Assembly: GCF_021117345.1 (NCBI RefSeq) | Contig: NZ_CP088261.1 | Coordinates: forward strand, 868,001-932,000 | Source of the DNA: Microbacterium sp. cx-55 | Lineage (GTDB): Bacteria > Actinomycetota > Actinomycetes > Actinomycetales > Microbacteriaceae | DNA: 64,000 nt | Direction of reading: 5' to 3' | Shown: piece after piece, positions 24,926-35,892 of the stretch | Numbering within the stretch: position 1 is the first letter of the stretch | Layout: each line of letters starts with the position of its first letter | The notes under the pieces: model-generated | The model's database searches: none | Seen by the model: the letters and a program-made list of their open reading frames with translations, nothing else | What the model was told of the DNA's origin: nothing | Made by a program: the position numbers and the translations under genes

Positions 24926-26319
24926 CGGCGGAGTTCGTCGATGGCGTCGGTGGGGCTGAAGCCCGATGCCACTAGTTTGTCGAGACCCAGCACGCTATTC
25001 GCGGGTCGTGGGGCGACCGGTGCGGTAGATCGCGTGAAATACTCCGCGGTGGAAGTGGCGGATACTCGTTTCGGTTCGTGACCGGTGAAGGTGAACACCG
25101 AACGCGCTATCGCGTGCCAGGACATGGGTTCACCGCTGTTGGTGACGTTGTAGATGCCGCCGCCCGGTCGCGTCGTTACCAGGTGCTGGATCGCGGCGGC
25201 GAGAGTCGAGGTGAATGTCAGCCGTCCGACTTGGTCGTTGACCACGCTCGGGTTGATGCCGCGTTCGGCGAGGTTGGCCATGGTGCGGACAAAGTTGTTG
25301 CCGTCGCCGATGACCCAGCTGGTGCGGATGATGTAGTGGTGGGGGACGGTGGTGACGATGGCGTCGCCGGCGGCTTTGGTTTGCCCGTAGACGCCGAGGG
25401 GGGAGAGGGGGTCGGTTTCGGCGTATGCGCCTGGTTTGGTGCCGTCGAAGACGTAGTCGCTGGAGACGTGGACGAGGGTGATGCCGTAGGTCGTGGCGAT
25501 GCCGGCGAGGGTGGTGAGGGCGGTGACGTTCGCGGCCCACGCGGCGGTGCGTCCGGTGGGGGTTTCGGCGGTGTCGACGGCGGTGTAAGCGGCGGCGTTG
25601 ATGATGGTGTCGTAGTCCCGCCACCGGCGTGCGGAGCCGAGGCCGGGTGCGGTGATGTCGAGGGTGTCGCGGGTCGCGTATTCCATGGACGGCTCGTCGC
25701 CGAACGCAGCGCGGAGAGCCGTGCCGAGTTGCCCGTTCGCGCCGATCACGAGAGTCCGCTTCGGGGGAATCGGAGTGACACCCGCAAGGCGGGGGTGATT
25801 CTTGTCTTTCTCGCTGATTTCGACCTGATCCAACGGGATGGGCCAGTCGATCGCGGCGGTTTCGTCGGCGAGGTTCAGGAAGGAGTACGACGCGGTCGGT
25901 GACCAGTGATCGTTGACGAGGTAGGTGTACGCCGTATCGGGTTCCAGGGTCTGGTAACTGTTGCCGACACCACGGGGGATGTAGATCGCTTGGGTGGGAT
26001 CGAGCTCGGTAGTGAACACGGTCCCAAAGGTGGGACCATCGCGCAGGTCGACCCAGGCGCCGAAAATTCTCCCGGTGGCGACGGACACGAACTTGTCCCA
26101 GGGTTCGGCGTGGATGCCGCGGGTTGTGCCGACGGCGTCGTTGAAGGAGATGTTGTTCTGCACCGGACCGAAGTCGGGGAGGCCGACATCGAGCATCTTT
26201 TGCCGCTGCCAGTTCTCCTTGAACCACCCGCGCGAGTCGCCGTGCACGGGCAAATCCAGCACGACCAAGCCCGGGATAGGGGTCGCCGTAAGTCTGAGGG
26301 TCTTGCCGAAGTCAGTCAC
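24910..26319 (-). CDS. rmlCD: Fused dTDP-4-dehydrorhamnose 3,5-epimerase (RmlC) and reductase (RmlD)
   Basis: Makes dTDP-L-rhamnose from dTDP-4-keto-6-deoxyglucose in one 469-residue chain. Residues 1-~185 are a RmlC-type cupin (PVHGDSRGWFKENWQRQKM, TTRGIHAEPWDKFVSV with the catalytic histidine, GAWVDLRDGPTFG, YIPRGVGNSYQTLE). A short linker, PPKR, leads to the RmlD short-chain dehydrogenase (TLVIGANGQLGTALRAAFG, INAAAYTAVDTAE, VSSDYVFDGT, and catalytic YGQTK). The start is GTG 26319, 47 nt after the rmlB stop. The rml genes have softer third-position GC bias than the flanking housekeeping genes. Confidence 0.9.
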   Translation of the reverse strand: MTDFGKTLRLTATPIPGLVVLDLPVHGDSRGWFKENWQRQKMLDVGLPDFGPVQNNISFNDAVGTTRGIHAEPWDKFVSVATGRIFGAWVDLRDGPTFGTVFTTELDPTQAIYIPRGVGNSYQTLEPDTAYTYLVNDHWSPTASYSFLNLADETAAIDWPIPLDQVEISEKDKNHPRLAGVTPIPPKRTLVIGANGQLGTALRAAFGDEPSMEYATRDTLDITAPGLGSARRWRDYDTIINAAAYTAVDTAETPTGRTAAWAANVTALTTLAGIATTYGITLVHVSSDYVFDGTKPGAYAETDPLSPLGVYGQTKAAGDAIVTTVPHHYIIRTSWVIGDGNNFVRTMANLAERGINPSVVNDQVGRLTFTSTLAAAIQHLVTTRPGGGIYNVTNSGEPMSWHAIARSVFTFTGHEPKRVSATSTAEYFTRSTAPVAPRPANSVLGLDKLVASGFSPTDAIDELRRYLRE

Positions 26320-26366
26320 GATTGCCCACCACTACGTCGATCTTGCTGTGCGCCCCGGCGGGGTCG

Positions 26367-28242
<1,876 letters not shown>

Positions 28243-28248
28243 TCGTCC

Positions 28249-28254
28249 ATTGTG
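28249..28254 (-). promoter_or_regulatory. Putative leaderless -10 box of rmlA
   Basis: CACAAT on the minus strand, 6 nt before GTG 28242; GGACGA lies between but touches the start codon. It shares a 79-88 nt divergent region with the secreted protein gene. Confidence 0.4.
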
Positions 28255-28317
28255 GCAGGTGGTGGCGGCGCCGCCGAATTTCCGCCCGGCCTGCCGGCTC
28301 TCGAACCGTTCGTCGGT

Positions 28318-28323
28318 AACAAT
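28318..28323 (+). promoter_or_regulatory. Possible leaderless -10 box of the secreted protein gene
   Basis: AACAAT ends 7 nt before GTG 28331. This is the main reason for preferring that start over ATG 28322 or ATG 28334. Confidence 0.3.
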
Positions 28324-28330
28324 GGCCACT

Positions 28331-30748
28331 GTGATGCATAGTAAAAATCGTCCCGTGCGCGCTCACGCGCGTACCCTTCTGGTCGCGCTGCTGTCCGCTG
28401 CCGTGCTGGTCAGCGGGATGACGGCATCCCCGGCAATCGCGGTGGCACCGGCCGTCGACGCCGCACTGCCCGCCTCGGTGGCGCCGGCCGCAGTGAGCGA
28501 CGGTGTAGACGCATCCCGCATCGTCCCCGCCGCCGACCTCGCTGGCTTCCGGCCGGGCAACATCATCTCCAACGAGGTCTTCTTCAATTCCTCGACAATG
28601 ACCGAAGCGCAGATCTCGGATTTCCTCCGTCAGCGCGTGACGTCGTGTCAGAGCGGGTACACCTGTCTGCGTGACTATCAGCAGGACACCGTGACCCGTG
28701 CGGGTGACGCCTATTGCTCGACCTACGACGGGGCCGCGAACGAGTCGGCAGCGCGCATCATCTACAAGGTCGCTCAGGCCTGCGGGCTGAATCCTCAGGT
28801 GCTACTGGTCACGCTGCAGAAAGAGCAGAGCCTCGTCACCAACCGTGCGCCGAGCAAAGACAACTTCACCATCGCGATGGGACAGGGATGCCCCGACACC
28901 GCCGCCTGCGACACCCGCTACTACGGGTTCTACAACCAGGTGCTTGGTGCCGCGCGTCAGTTTCAGATCTACAGCGCGAACAAGTTCTTCACGTACTACG
29001 CGCCGGGCAGGACCTGGAACGTCCGGTACAACCCGAATGCGAACTGCGGTTCCTCGCCGGTGTACATCGAGAACCAGGCGACCGCCAACCTCTACTACTA
29101 CACGCCCTACCAGCCCAACGGGGCCGCGCTCGGCGCCGGGTACGGTCTCGGCGACGGATGCTCCGCCTACGGCAACAGGAACTTCTACAACTACTTCACG
29201 GACTGGTTCGGGAGTACGCAGATCTCCACGACCGTCCTGGTGAAACTCGCGACGGACGCGACGGTATGGCTGGTCAGCAACGGTGCCCGATGGCATGTGG
29301 GGAACGTTGAGGACTACATCGAGCTGTCGCGGGTGTTCGGCGCGGCCAGCGTCGTGGGGGCCCCGTACATCTCGTCGCTCGCCTTCTCCGGGGCCGCGGG
29401 TGCCGTCCTCCGAGACTCCACGACGGGCGCGATCGCGCTCATCCAAGACGGCCAGCGACATGCGATTCCTAGCTGCGAGCTGGTCGCCGGCCTGGGCGGA
29501 TCCTGCGCCGCGCCGGTGAACGTGGCGGCGGGCCTGTTGGCCCGCGTGCCGACCGGAGCCGACGTTGGCTCGTTCTTCCGTGTGCGCGGTGGGGAGCGGT
29601 GGGGACGATTCGAGGACGGGCAGACGGTCACGCCGCTGTACAACGCCGCGGCCGCGCGATCGGCGAACAACGACGTCCGGACGACCCCGTACGCGCCGTA
29701 CCTGAACACTGACCTCTACCTGGCGGCTCCTAAGCGGAGCCTGGTCTTCGCACCGGCGCAGCTCGTCAAGGCGGCGAACGACCAGACCGTCTACCTCACA
29801 GTGGACTACGACAAGCTCCTATACGTGCCGACGTGGGACAGCGTGGCCGACTACAACCGCGACGGGTCTTCCCTCGCGGTCGTCAGCCCGGAAGAGCTCA
29901 GCGGTTACAAGATGTCCGGGACGGTGACCCCGTTGCTCTCCTGCAACGGCGCGACGTATCTGCCCGTCGCCGGGTGGCTCAACGCTCTCGCGAATCCGTC
30001 GTCCACCGGACTGGGCGTGACCTCGGCGGGTGCCGCGACGTGTGCTCAGTTCTCCGCGCGGGACGGGCAGATCGCCGGAGTGCTGGCGATCAAGACCGCG
30101 GATTCGGCGGACGTGTGGGTCGTTGATCGCGGTTCGCGACGCTACGCGATCTCGTGGTCGGCCCTGGTCGCGCAGAACGGTGGAGCCGCGCCGCAGATCA
30201 TCACCGTGGGCCGCGGCACGCGGGACGGGATCCCCGAGGGGGTTCCCGTGCTGGCCGGGTCGGTCGTCAAGACGGCCTCCTCGCCGGACCTCCTGCTCAC
30301 GGGCGCCGCGAACACGTACTGGATTCCGTCCGGGGGGCTCGCCGCCGATCTCGGCATCGCTCTCAGCTACCGGGTGATCCCGGATGCACAGGCCACCGGT
30401 CTGCCGCGCGGCTCTCAGCTCTCGAGCTGGATCCGGTGCGGCACCATGACGTACTTCGGGGCGGAGGGGCGAATGTGGCCGGTTTCGGAGCAGGCGGCAC
30501 GCGGGTTCACGCCCACGGTGCTCGATGCGGCGGCGTGCGCTACCGTCTCTCGCGGCACCGACACTCTGGGCCTGGTCGCGGTGAAGCGCGCGGGTTCCGC
30601 GGATGTGTTCGTTGCCTCGGGCGGACAACTGCGCTACGTCACGTCGTGGAACGCCCTCCTCCAGCTGAACGGCGGCGCCGCACCGCGCGTGCTGACCGTG
30701 TCGCCCGACGCACTGAACGCGATGCCGGCGGGCGCGGCCGTCGGATAG
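28331..30748 (+). CDS. Large secreted protein: lysozyme-like N-terminal domain plus tandem beta-repeat domain
   Basis: 805 residues, function unknown. A basic start, a hydrophobic segment [20 protein letters not shown] and AIAVAP form a Sec signal peptide. Residues ~70-275 ([20 protein letters not shown], then [54 protein letters not shown]) look like an alpha-helical lysozyme-like domain with a candidate catalytic glutamate in KEQSL and several cysteines. From ~280 a repeated pattern ([62 protein letters not shown]) suggests a beta-propeller-like binding domain. Placed next to rml genes, it may bind or trim the rhamnose-rich wall glycan; that is inference. Confidence 0.75.
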   Translation: MMHSKNRPVRAHARTLLVALLSAAVLVSGMTASPAIAVAPAVDAALPASVAPAAVSDGVDASRIVPAADLAGFRPGNIISNEVFFNSSTMTEAQISDFLRQRVTSCQSGYTCLRDYQQDTVTRAGDAYCSTYDGAANESAARIIYKVAQACGLNPQVLLVTLQKEQSLVTNRAPSKDNFTIAMGQGCPDTAACDTRYYGFYNQVLGAARQFQIYSANKFFTYYAPGRTWNVRYNPNANCGSSPVYIENQATANLYYYTPYQPNGAALGAGYGLGDGCSAYGNRNFYNYFTDWFGSTQISTTVLVKLATDATVWLVSNGARWHVGNVEDYIELSRVFGAASVVGAPYISSLAFSGAAGAVLRDSTTGAIALIQDGQRHAIPSCELVAGLGGSCAAPVNVAAGLLARVPTGADVGSFFRVRGGERWGRFEDGQTVTPLYNAAAARSANNDVRTTPYAPYLNTDLYLAAPKRSLVFAPAQLVKAANDQTVYLTVDYDKLLYVPTWDSVADYNRDGSSLAVVSPEELSGYKMSGTVTPLLSCNGATYLPVAGWLNALANPSSTGLGVTSAGAATCAQFSARDGQIAGVLAIKTADSADVWVVDRGSRRYAISWSALVAQNGGAAPQIITVGRGTRDGIPEGVPVLAGSVVKTASSPDLLLTGAANTYWIPSGGLAADLGIALSYRVIPDAQATGLPRGSQLSSWIRCGTMTYFGAEGRMWPVSEQAARGFTPTVLDAAACATVSRGTDTLGLVAVKRAGSADVFVASGGQLRYVTSWNALLQLNGGAAPRVLTVSPDALNAMPAGAAVG

Positions 30749-30825
30749 CGGCGAGGGCAACAGGGGCAACCGTTTCGGCGCTCATGCCTGGGGTGAGTGA
30801 GCCTAACGGGGGCGCGCGGGGTCGG

Positions 30826-32694
30826 TCAGTCCGTGAGGCGCCAGAGGGTGATGGTGCCGTCGCTCTGGCTTCCGGCGCCGATGACTTCATCCTGGGCGAG
30901 CCGATAGTCGATCGAGTCCACAGGCGTCAACACGCTCTGATACTCGTTCTGCCAATCCGAGTCACAGCTCGAGTCGGTGAGAACCCAACGCGTTCCACTC
31001 TGGTGCATCGCGTTGACATCGAGACCGCCCGCGTCGCGCGCCGCGATGATGCTGTCAATGGCGGAACGGTCGTCGGGCCACGCCATTCCCAGGTGGTAGT
31101 TGGCGATCGCCGCGCCGGAGGTCACCTTCGCGGTGCGATTGTCGATGCAGCGTTCCGTCGTGAGCAGGCCGCCCTCCTCGGAGAATGCCGGCATCGAGGC
31201 GAGCTCCGCGATCGCGAGCTCCCGTTCCGTGCCCGGATCCCAAGCGGCCTGCATCTGTCCGTCACGGAGCGAGTTGACCCAGTCGGGGAGCGCGCCCGTC
31301 CACAGGACCCCGGAGGCCAGGACGGTCGCGAGAAACACAGCGGCAGCGCGTCTCGGCGCGGGGGTGGATACTGCGGGGTCCGAGTCGAGCTCGCGGCCGG
31401 GCACCGTGCGCGTAGAGAGGATGAGACCGGCCAGCCGAGCCATGCCCAGCAGGGCGAGGACGGAGCCGAGGAGAATCCCCTCGATCCAAAAGCGGTAGGG
31501 CTCCGCGTTCGCACCCCACACATCGTTCACCGTCAGAAGCGGCAGTGCGATCAGCGCGGTGATGGAGATCGTGAGGGTGAGGCGGTCGCGGAGGAATGAC
31601 GCCGTGATGAGCACGCCGACGAGCGCGGTGAGCACGACCGCCGCTCCCACGACGGCTTGCCACGATACGACTCCGAGCATGTGGTTCGATGCCACGCGAT
31701 AGTCGAGGAACGGGTCGTCGCTCACGATGCCGAGGACGGTGTAGGTGATCTGCGGCAGCGCCGTCGCCGCGGCCGCGACGGCCGCGATGCCGACGAGCCC
31801 CCGGGTACGGACGATCGCGACGACGAGGCCGGGGAATGCCGGGATCATGCCGAGGACCAGGGTCGGCAATTGGCCCAAGGTGTCGGCGGACAGCGGACCC
31901 AGGACGAACACGGCGACCAGCAGCAGCGCCGTGATCACGAGGGTCGGTGTACGGCGCCGTGCGGCGATCACCCCGGCCGTCGCCGCGCCGAACACGAGCA
32001 GGTACGTGAGAGTCAGGAACGAGTAGGTCTGGAAGCTGGAGAGCAGGCCCACCGCGGCCGCCGCCGTGATGGTCAAAACGATTCGGGTGCCTCGGCGTGC
32101 GGTGCCCCGCCACGCCCAGACCAGGGCGCTCAGCGCGATGATCCCCACGCAGAGGCCTGCGGTCTCGGCGTTGTTGGAGAACAGCACCCCGTACGGGCCC
32201 CACAGCACGGCGTGCGCGGCGAGATGGGTGTACCAGGCGTTCTCGGTGCCGGCGATCAGGTACGCGAACGTGCCCGTGAAGAAGGGGAGCGCGCCCGCGA
32301 ACGCGACCCACCAACGGTGGGCGAGTCCTGCGGCGACGAGCGACAGAGCGAGGGCGGCGAGGAACTGCAGCACGAACGAGGTCAGGTTCCAGGCGACGAC
32401 GGTGGGGAGCCCGAACAGGCGGGCGATGAGTCCGACGAAGGAGTAGTACAGCCGGGGGTAGTGGCTCACCCCGGTCATCGTGACGGGTTCCGAGTTGTCG
32501 AAGTGCCCGTGAGCGACATCTGCGGCGATCGCCAGATAGCCGAGCTGATCGTGCCAGAACTCGGTGCGCAGGAACTGCAGCGGATTCCGTCCCGCACGAA
32601 GCTGACCGAGCTGTTGCAGAAGGACGACGGCAAGCGCCGTCACGCTCGCCGCTGTGCCGAGCAACCACCGGTCGAGGGTACGAAAAGGGCGCAT
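30826..32694 (-). CDS. Polytopic membrane protein, probable GT-C type glycosyltransferase
   Basis: 622 residues with about 12-14 hydrophobic segments. The first extracytoplasmic loop contains FWHDQLGYLAIAADVAHG, an acidic loop where GT-C enzymes have their catalytic aspartate, followed by HYPRLYYSFVG. The C-terminal ~140 residues form a soluble, probably external domain (STRTVPGRELDSDP onward, ending TLWRLTD). No family was recognised with certainty. ATG 32694 was chosen because TAGACT lies 7 nt upstream and the hydrophobic N-terminus begins there. It is divergent from another polytopic protein and close to GtrA/GtrB, which supply lipid-linked sugars to such enzymes. Confidence 0.78.
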   Translation of the reverse strand: MRPFRTLDRWLLGTAASVTALAVVLLQQLGQLRAGRNPLQFLRTEFWHDQLGYLAIAADVAHGHFDNSEPVTMTGVSHYPRLYYSFVGLIARLFGLPTVVAWNLTSFVLQFLAALALSLVAAGLAHRWWVAFAGALPFFTGTFAYLIAGTENAWYTHLAAHAVLWGPYGVLFSNNAETAGLCVGIIALSALVWAWRGTARRGTRIVLTITAAAAVGLLSSFQTYSFLTLTYLLVFGAATAGVIAARRRTPTLVITALLLVAVFVLGPLSADTLGQLPTLVLGMIPAFPGLVVAIVRTRGLVGIAAVAAAATALPQITYTVLGIVSDDPFLDYRVASNHMLGVVSWQAVVGAAVVLTALVGVLITASFLRDRLTLTISITALIALPLLTVNDVWGANAEPYRFWIEGILLGSVLALLGMARLAGLILSTRTVPGRELDSDPAVSTPAPRRAAAVFLATVLASGVLWTGALPDWVNSLRDGQMQAAWDPGTERELAIAELASMPAFSEEGGLLTTERCIDNRTAKVTSGAAIANYHLGMAWPDDRSAIDSIIAARDAGGLDVNAMHQSGTRWVLTDSSCDSDWQNEYQSVLTPVDSIDYRLAQDEVIGAGSQSDGTITLWRLTD

Positions 32695-32701
32695 TCGGCC
32701 A

Positions 32702-32707
32702 AGTCTA
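32702..32707 (-). promoter_or_regulatory. Putative leaderless -10 box of the 30.8-32.7 kb membrane protein gene
   Basis: TAGACT on the minus strand, 7 nt before ATG 32694. It faces the divergent box at 32743-32748. Confidence 0.5.
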
Positions 32708-32742
32708 GACACTGGCCTGCGAGACTCCGATTGTTCCCCGGG

Positions 32743-32748
32743 TAGCCT
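32743..32748 (+). promoter_or_regulatory. Putative leaderless -10 box of the YfhO-like gene
   Basis: TAGCCT ends 6 nt before GTG 32755. The two divergent start sites are only 60 nt apart, so one regulator could cover both. Confidence 0.5.
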
Positions 32749-32754
32749 CGTACG

Positions 32755-34929
32755 GTGCACAGCCTGACCGAGACCGAAGATCGATCGACACCCGACGGAT
32801 CGGTGCAGAAGCCGGGCTGGCGGCAGTCCCCGGTGCTGTGGCTGGCTGCCAGCGTCGCGGCGGTCATGGCGATGATGCTGGCCCGTCTGGTCAGGGAGCC
32901 TCGATTTCTGTTCTGGGACGACACGCAGCTCGGCGCCTTCGGGCAGTGGTACGGCCTCGGATCGCGGCTTCTTGAGGGGCAGCTGCCGATTCTTTCTCCC
33001 GGGGCATGGCAGGGAGGTAACTACCTGGCAGAGGGGCAGTGGGGTATCTGGAACCCCCTCACCTGGCTCATCGCACTCAGTATGCATGTCGGAGACGGCG
33101 CGACCGTTGCGGTGACGCTCGTCAAACTCGTGTTCCTCGTGGCGCTTTGCATCGGCGTGTTTCTCTTGGCGAGAGCCTACGGGGCGCAACCGTGGTGGGC
33201 AGCTGTCGCCGGATTCACGGCAACTGCGGGCGGCCAAACGATCTTCATGGACGCGCCATCCTGGGTGACCGGTCTGCAGAACGCAACACTTTTCGCCTTC
33301 GTCTGGTGGGCCCTCAAGCGGCACCTTGACGGCGCGAGGGGGCCCCTGCCGTTCTTCGTGGCCTCCTACCTGCTCGTCACGATCGGGTACGTGTTCGGTG
33401 TCATCGAGCTAGCCATTCTGCTCTTCGTATTTCTCGGGTTCGCGATAGCCGCGAAGAACCGCGCACAAGCCCTGCGCGTTGCACTTCTGGGCTGTTTCCC
33501 GGCGCTTCTGACGGTGTTCGTCTACCTTCCCGGTGTTCTTACAGCTCCCGTGACTCGACGGGCTGGTTCCGACATCCTGAACGACCTGTTCTTGAACATG
33601 GATCTGGGTGACCTCGCAGCTTCGCCGATCGCAACAGGGGTCAGCTCTGTTCGTGGGTATTGGGGAGATTTTCTCCCCGTTCCGCTGCAGTACGTGACGT
33701 GGCTGCTTCCGCTGCTGGTGCTCATTAGTGCCGGATGGCGAGCGTCCTTGCGGGACCTTCGTGTGCCGCTTGTGCTCCTCGGGGTCACTCTCGCTCTAGT
33801 AATCGGGCCGAGCGTGGTGGGGCCGCTCCGCTACCCCGCACGGATGATGCCGTACGTCGTGATGGTGGTCGCGCTGTTGATCGCGGTCGTCGCCTCACGC
33901 GGCTGGCCACAGCGGGTGTCGCCGCGCCGTATCCTGGTGGCCGCCCTCATCACGGTCGTCTCCGGATGGCTCGCGTGGGCCGCGCAGCCCTCGTCGTGGG
34001 TAGTCGTGGCGGTCGGTGTGCTCATCCAGCTCGGCGTTCTCTTCGCCCTCCTCCATCGACGGGTGGGCGGCCGGGGCGGGAAGGCGGCTGCGGGGTGGTT
34101 GCTCATCGCGTCGCTCGTGGTCATCGCGCCCCAGATCGCGAAGTACCCGTCCAGCCCGCTCGGCAACTTCAACGTCCCGTCGTCGGTGTCCGCCATGCAC
34201 GATGTCGCCTCCGGCATGGGCGACGGGATCTTCACGGTCGGCGATGTCTACTCCCTGCAGAGGGACCCCCGTTCGTACGAGGAGTCGCTCGTCGCGAACC
34301 TCTGGTACACGACCGGCAAGGACGTCGCCTCGGTGTACACCGTGCTGCCGTTCACGTCGTACGCGGATCAGCTCTGCGTGGACATCCGCGGGTGGACCTG
34401 CGCCGACGCACTCGACACGCTCTTCGAGGGCTCACCCACGATCGCCGACGACATGGCGCTTAACACCGTGGTGGTCATCAAGGGAGAAGGCCTCGATGAC
34501 GTCCGAGCGCCCGCGGGATGGACGGCTGACGAGGGCGAGTTCACCTGGACGCTCCACCGCACGGACGAGCTTCCCCGGGCGGGAGGAATCGCCCGCGTCT
34601 CCGATGGCGTCACGGTGTCGAACGTCACGCACGACGACACCTCGGTGACGTTCACCGTCGATTCCGTCGCACAGTCCGGGAGCGAGGTGGTGATGAGCCG
34701 TCTCGCCTGGCCGGGTTACACGGTCGACGGTGCGGAACTCGCCGCACCCGATCGGGGCTTCCTGCTGTCGGTCGCTCTGGATCCGTCGGACGTCGGCTCG
34801 ACGATCCGCGTCCAGTTCTCGCCGCCCGGATGGACGGCGGAAGTCGCCGCCGCCGCCCTCGCCGGCGTGCTGGCACTCTCCTACACGCTCTGGTTCGCGG
34901 TGCGCGCCCGCGCGCGGCGACGGGCATAA
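32755..34929 (+). CDS. YfhO-like polytopic membrane protein
   Basis: 724 residues, about 12 transmembrane segments and a large external C-terminal domain. FLFWDDTQLGAFGQWYGLGS near residue 60 is the acidic first loop of the GT-C/YfhO fold, followed by GQWGIWNPLTWLIAL. The tail (VMSRLAWPGYTVDGAELAAP, then GSTIRVQFSPPGW) follows the pattern of the YfhO C-terminal beta domain. YfhO proteins glycosylate wall polymers using polyprenyl-phosphate sugars, such as those made by GtrB-type enzymes; a GtrB candidate is at 35.9 kb. Substrate unknown. Downstream is a convincing terminator hairpin. Confidence 0.8.
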   Translation: MHSLTETEDRSTPDGSVQKPGWRQSPVLWLAASVAAVMAMMLARLVREPRFLFWDDTQLGAFGQWYGLGSRLLEGQLPILSPGAWQGGNYLAEGQWGIWNPLTWLIALSMHVGDGATVAVTLVKLVFLVALCIGVFLLARAYGAQPWWAAVAGFTATAGGQTIFMDAPSWVTGLQNATLFAFVWWALKRHLDGARGPLPFFVASYLLVTIGYVFGVIELAILLFVFLGFAIAAKNRAQALRVALLGCFPALLTVFVYLPGVLTAPVTRRAGSDILNDLFLNMDLGDLAASPIATGVSSVRGYWGDFLPVPLQYVTWLLPLLVLISAGWRASLRDLRVPLVLLGVTLALVIGPSVVGPLRYPARMMPYVVMVVALLIAVVASRGWPQRVSPRRILVAALITVVSGWLAWAAQPSSWVVVAVGVLIQLGVLFALLHRRVGGRGGKAAAGWLLIASLVVIAPQIAKYPSSPLGNFNVPSSVSAMHDVASGMGDGIFTVGDVYSLQRDPRSYEESLVANLWYTTGKDVASVYTVLPFTSYADQLCVDIRGWTCADALDTLFEGSPTIADDMALNTVVVIKGEGLDDVRAPAGWTADEGEFTWTLHRTDELPRAGGIARVSDGVTVSNVTHDDTSVTFTVDSVAQSGSEVVMSRLAWPGYTVDGAELAAPDRGFLLSVALDPSDVGSTIRVQFSPPGWTAEVAAAALAGVLALSYTLWFAVRARARRRA

Positions 34930-34930
34930 G

Positions 34931-34954
34931 CGCCGACGCGCATCTGCGTCGGCG
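34931..34954. terminator. Hairpin terminator between convergent genes
   Basis: CGCCGACGC (34931-34939) and GCGTCGGCG (34946-34954) pair perfectly around GCATCT. It lies 1 nt after the YfhO-like stop and 2 nt before the epimerase stop, so it can serve both strands. Confidence 0.65.
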
Positions 34955-34956
34955 GG

Positions 34957-35892
34957 CTATAGGCCCGACAGCATGTGCGACCGCAGCTGCGCCTGATACA
35001 CGGCGCCGAGTCCGGCCGGGAGTGTCGTGGCGACCAGTCCGTCGAGGTCACGCCACACGGTCGATCGGACACGCAGGTCGAGGGCCTGCCCCGTGGCGTT
35101 GCCCTGGCCGAGGATGAGGGGGACGGGCTTGCGCCGCAGCCGCGAGAGCTCGCCCACGATGGCGCCGATCGACAGGGCGGTCATCGAGCCCACGATCTTC
35201 GTCACGACGGTTCCCTCGGGTTCCCGGCTCACGCGATCCATCGCGGCGGAGATCACCCGGGCGCAGTCGTCGACGTAGATGTAGTCCCGCAGGGTGTCGA
35301 GCGAGACGTAGACCTTGACCGGGCGTCCCGTGACGTAGCCGTCGACCATGACCGAGATGAGTCCTTGGCCCTTGCCGAGATCCTGGCCCGGCCCATACAG
35401 GTTCGTCACGCGTGCGATGAACGCCCGGTGTGCGGTTCCGTCGACGAAGGAGCGCAGCGACGCCTCCATGCGGAGTTTTGCCTCCCCGTACGCCGACAGG
35501 GGGGCCGGCGCGGTGGCCTCGGAGAAGGGCGGTCGGTCGCTGCCGGCATACGCGCCACCGACGCTCGAACCGAGGAAGAATACCCCGGAATCCGCCTCCG
35601 AGGTGCGCTCGGCGACGACGCTCAGAAACTGCTCGAAGAGGTCGGCCTCCGCCATGACGACGTCGCGCGGCGTCGAGGTGACGCCACGGCCCGCGCTCCA
35701 GTAGATCTCCCACGGTTCCGCCGCGGAGCGCACCTTCCGGAGGAACTCATCGAGTCCTTCCGTCAGCGACGTCAGCGTCGCCGCCGAGTCGGCCCAGTCC
35801 ACCGCGACGTGGAAGGCCTCCGCCGACCCCGTGCGGTCGATGGCGGAGCCGAGCAGGCCCCGTCCGATGATCCACCTATGGGGCGTCGGCAT
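34957..35892 (-). CDS. NAD-dependent epimerase/dehydratase family protein
   Basis: Extended short-chain dehydrogenase of 311 residues, probably acting on a nucleotide sugar. N-terminal WIIGRGLLGSAID fits the Rossmann glycine loop in a shortened form. FFLGSSVGGAYAGSD and the catalytic YGEAK (in LSAYGEAKLRME) are present, then ARVTNLYGPGQDLGKGQGLI and DYIYVDDCARVI. Its start overlaps the preceding GtrB-like gene by 17 nt; with the next gene upstream it forms a three-gene leftward operon. Substrate unknown. Confidence 0.8.
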   Translation of the reverse strand: MPTPHRWIIGRGLLGSAIDRTGSAEAFHVAVDWADSAATLTSLTEGLDEFLRKVRSAAEPWEIYWSAGRGVTSTPRDVVMAEADLFEQFLSVVAERTSEADSGVFFLGSSVGGAYAGSDRPPFSEATAPAPLSAYGEAKLRMEASLRSFVDGTAHRAFIARVTNLYGPGQDLGKGQGLISVMVDGYVTGRPVKVYVSLDTLRDYIYVDDCARVISAAMDRVSREPEGTVVTKIVGSMTALSIGAIVGELSRLRRKPVPLILGQGNATGQALDLRVRSTVWRDLDGLVATTLPAGLGAVYQAQLRSHMLSGL

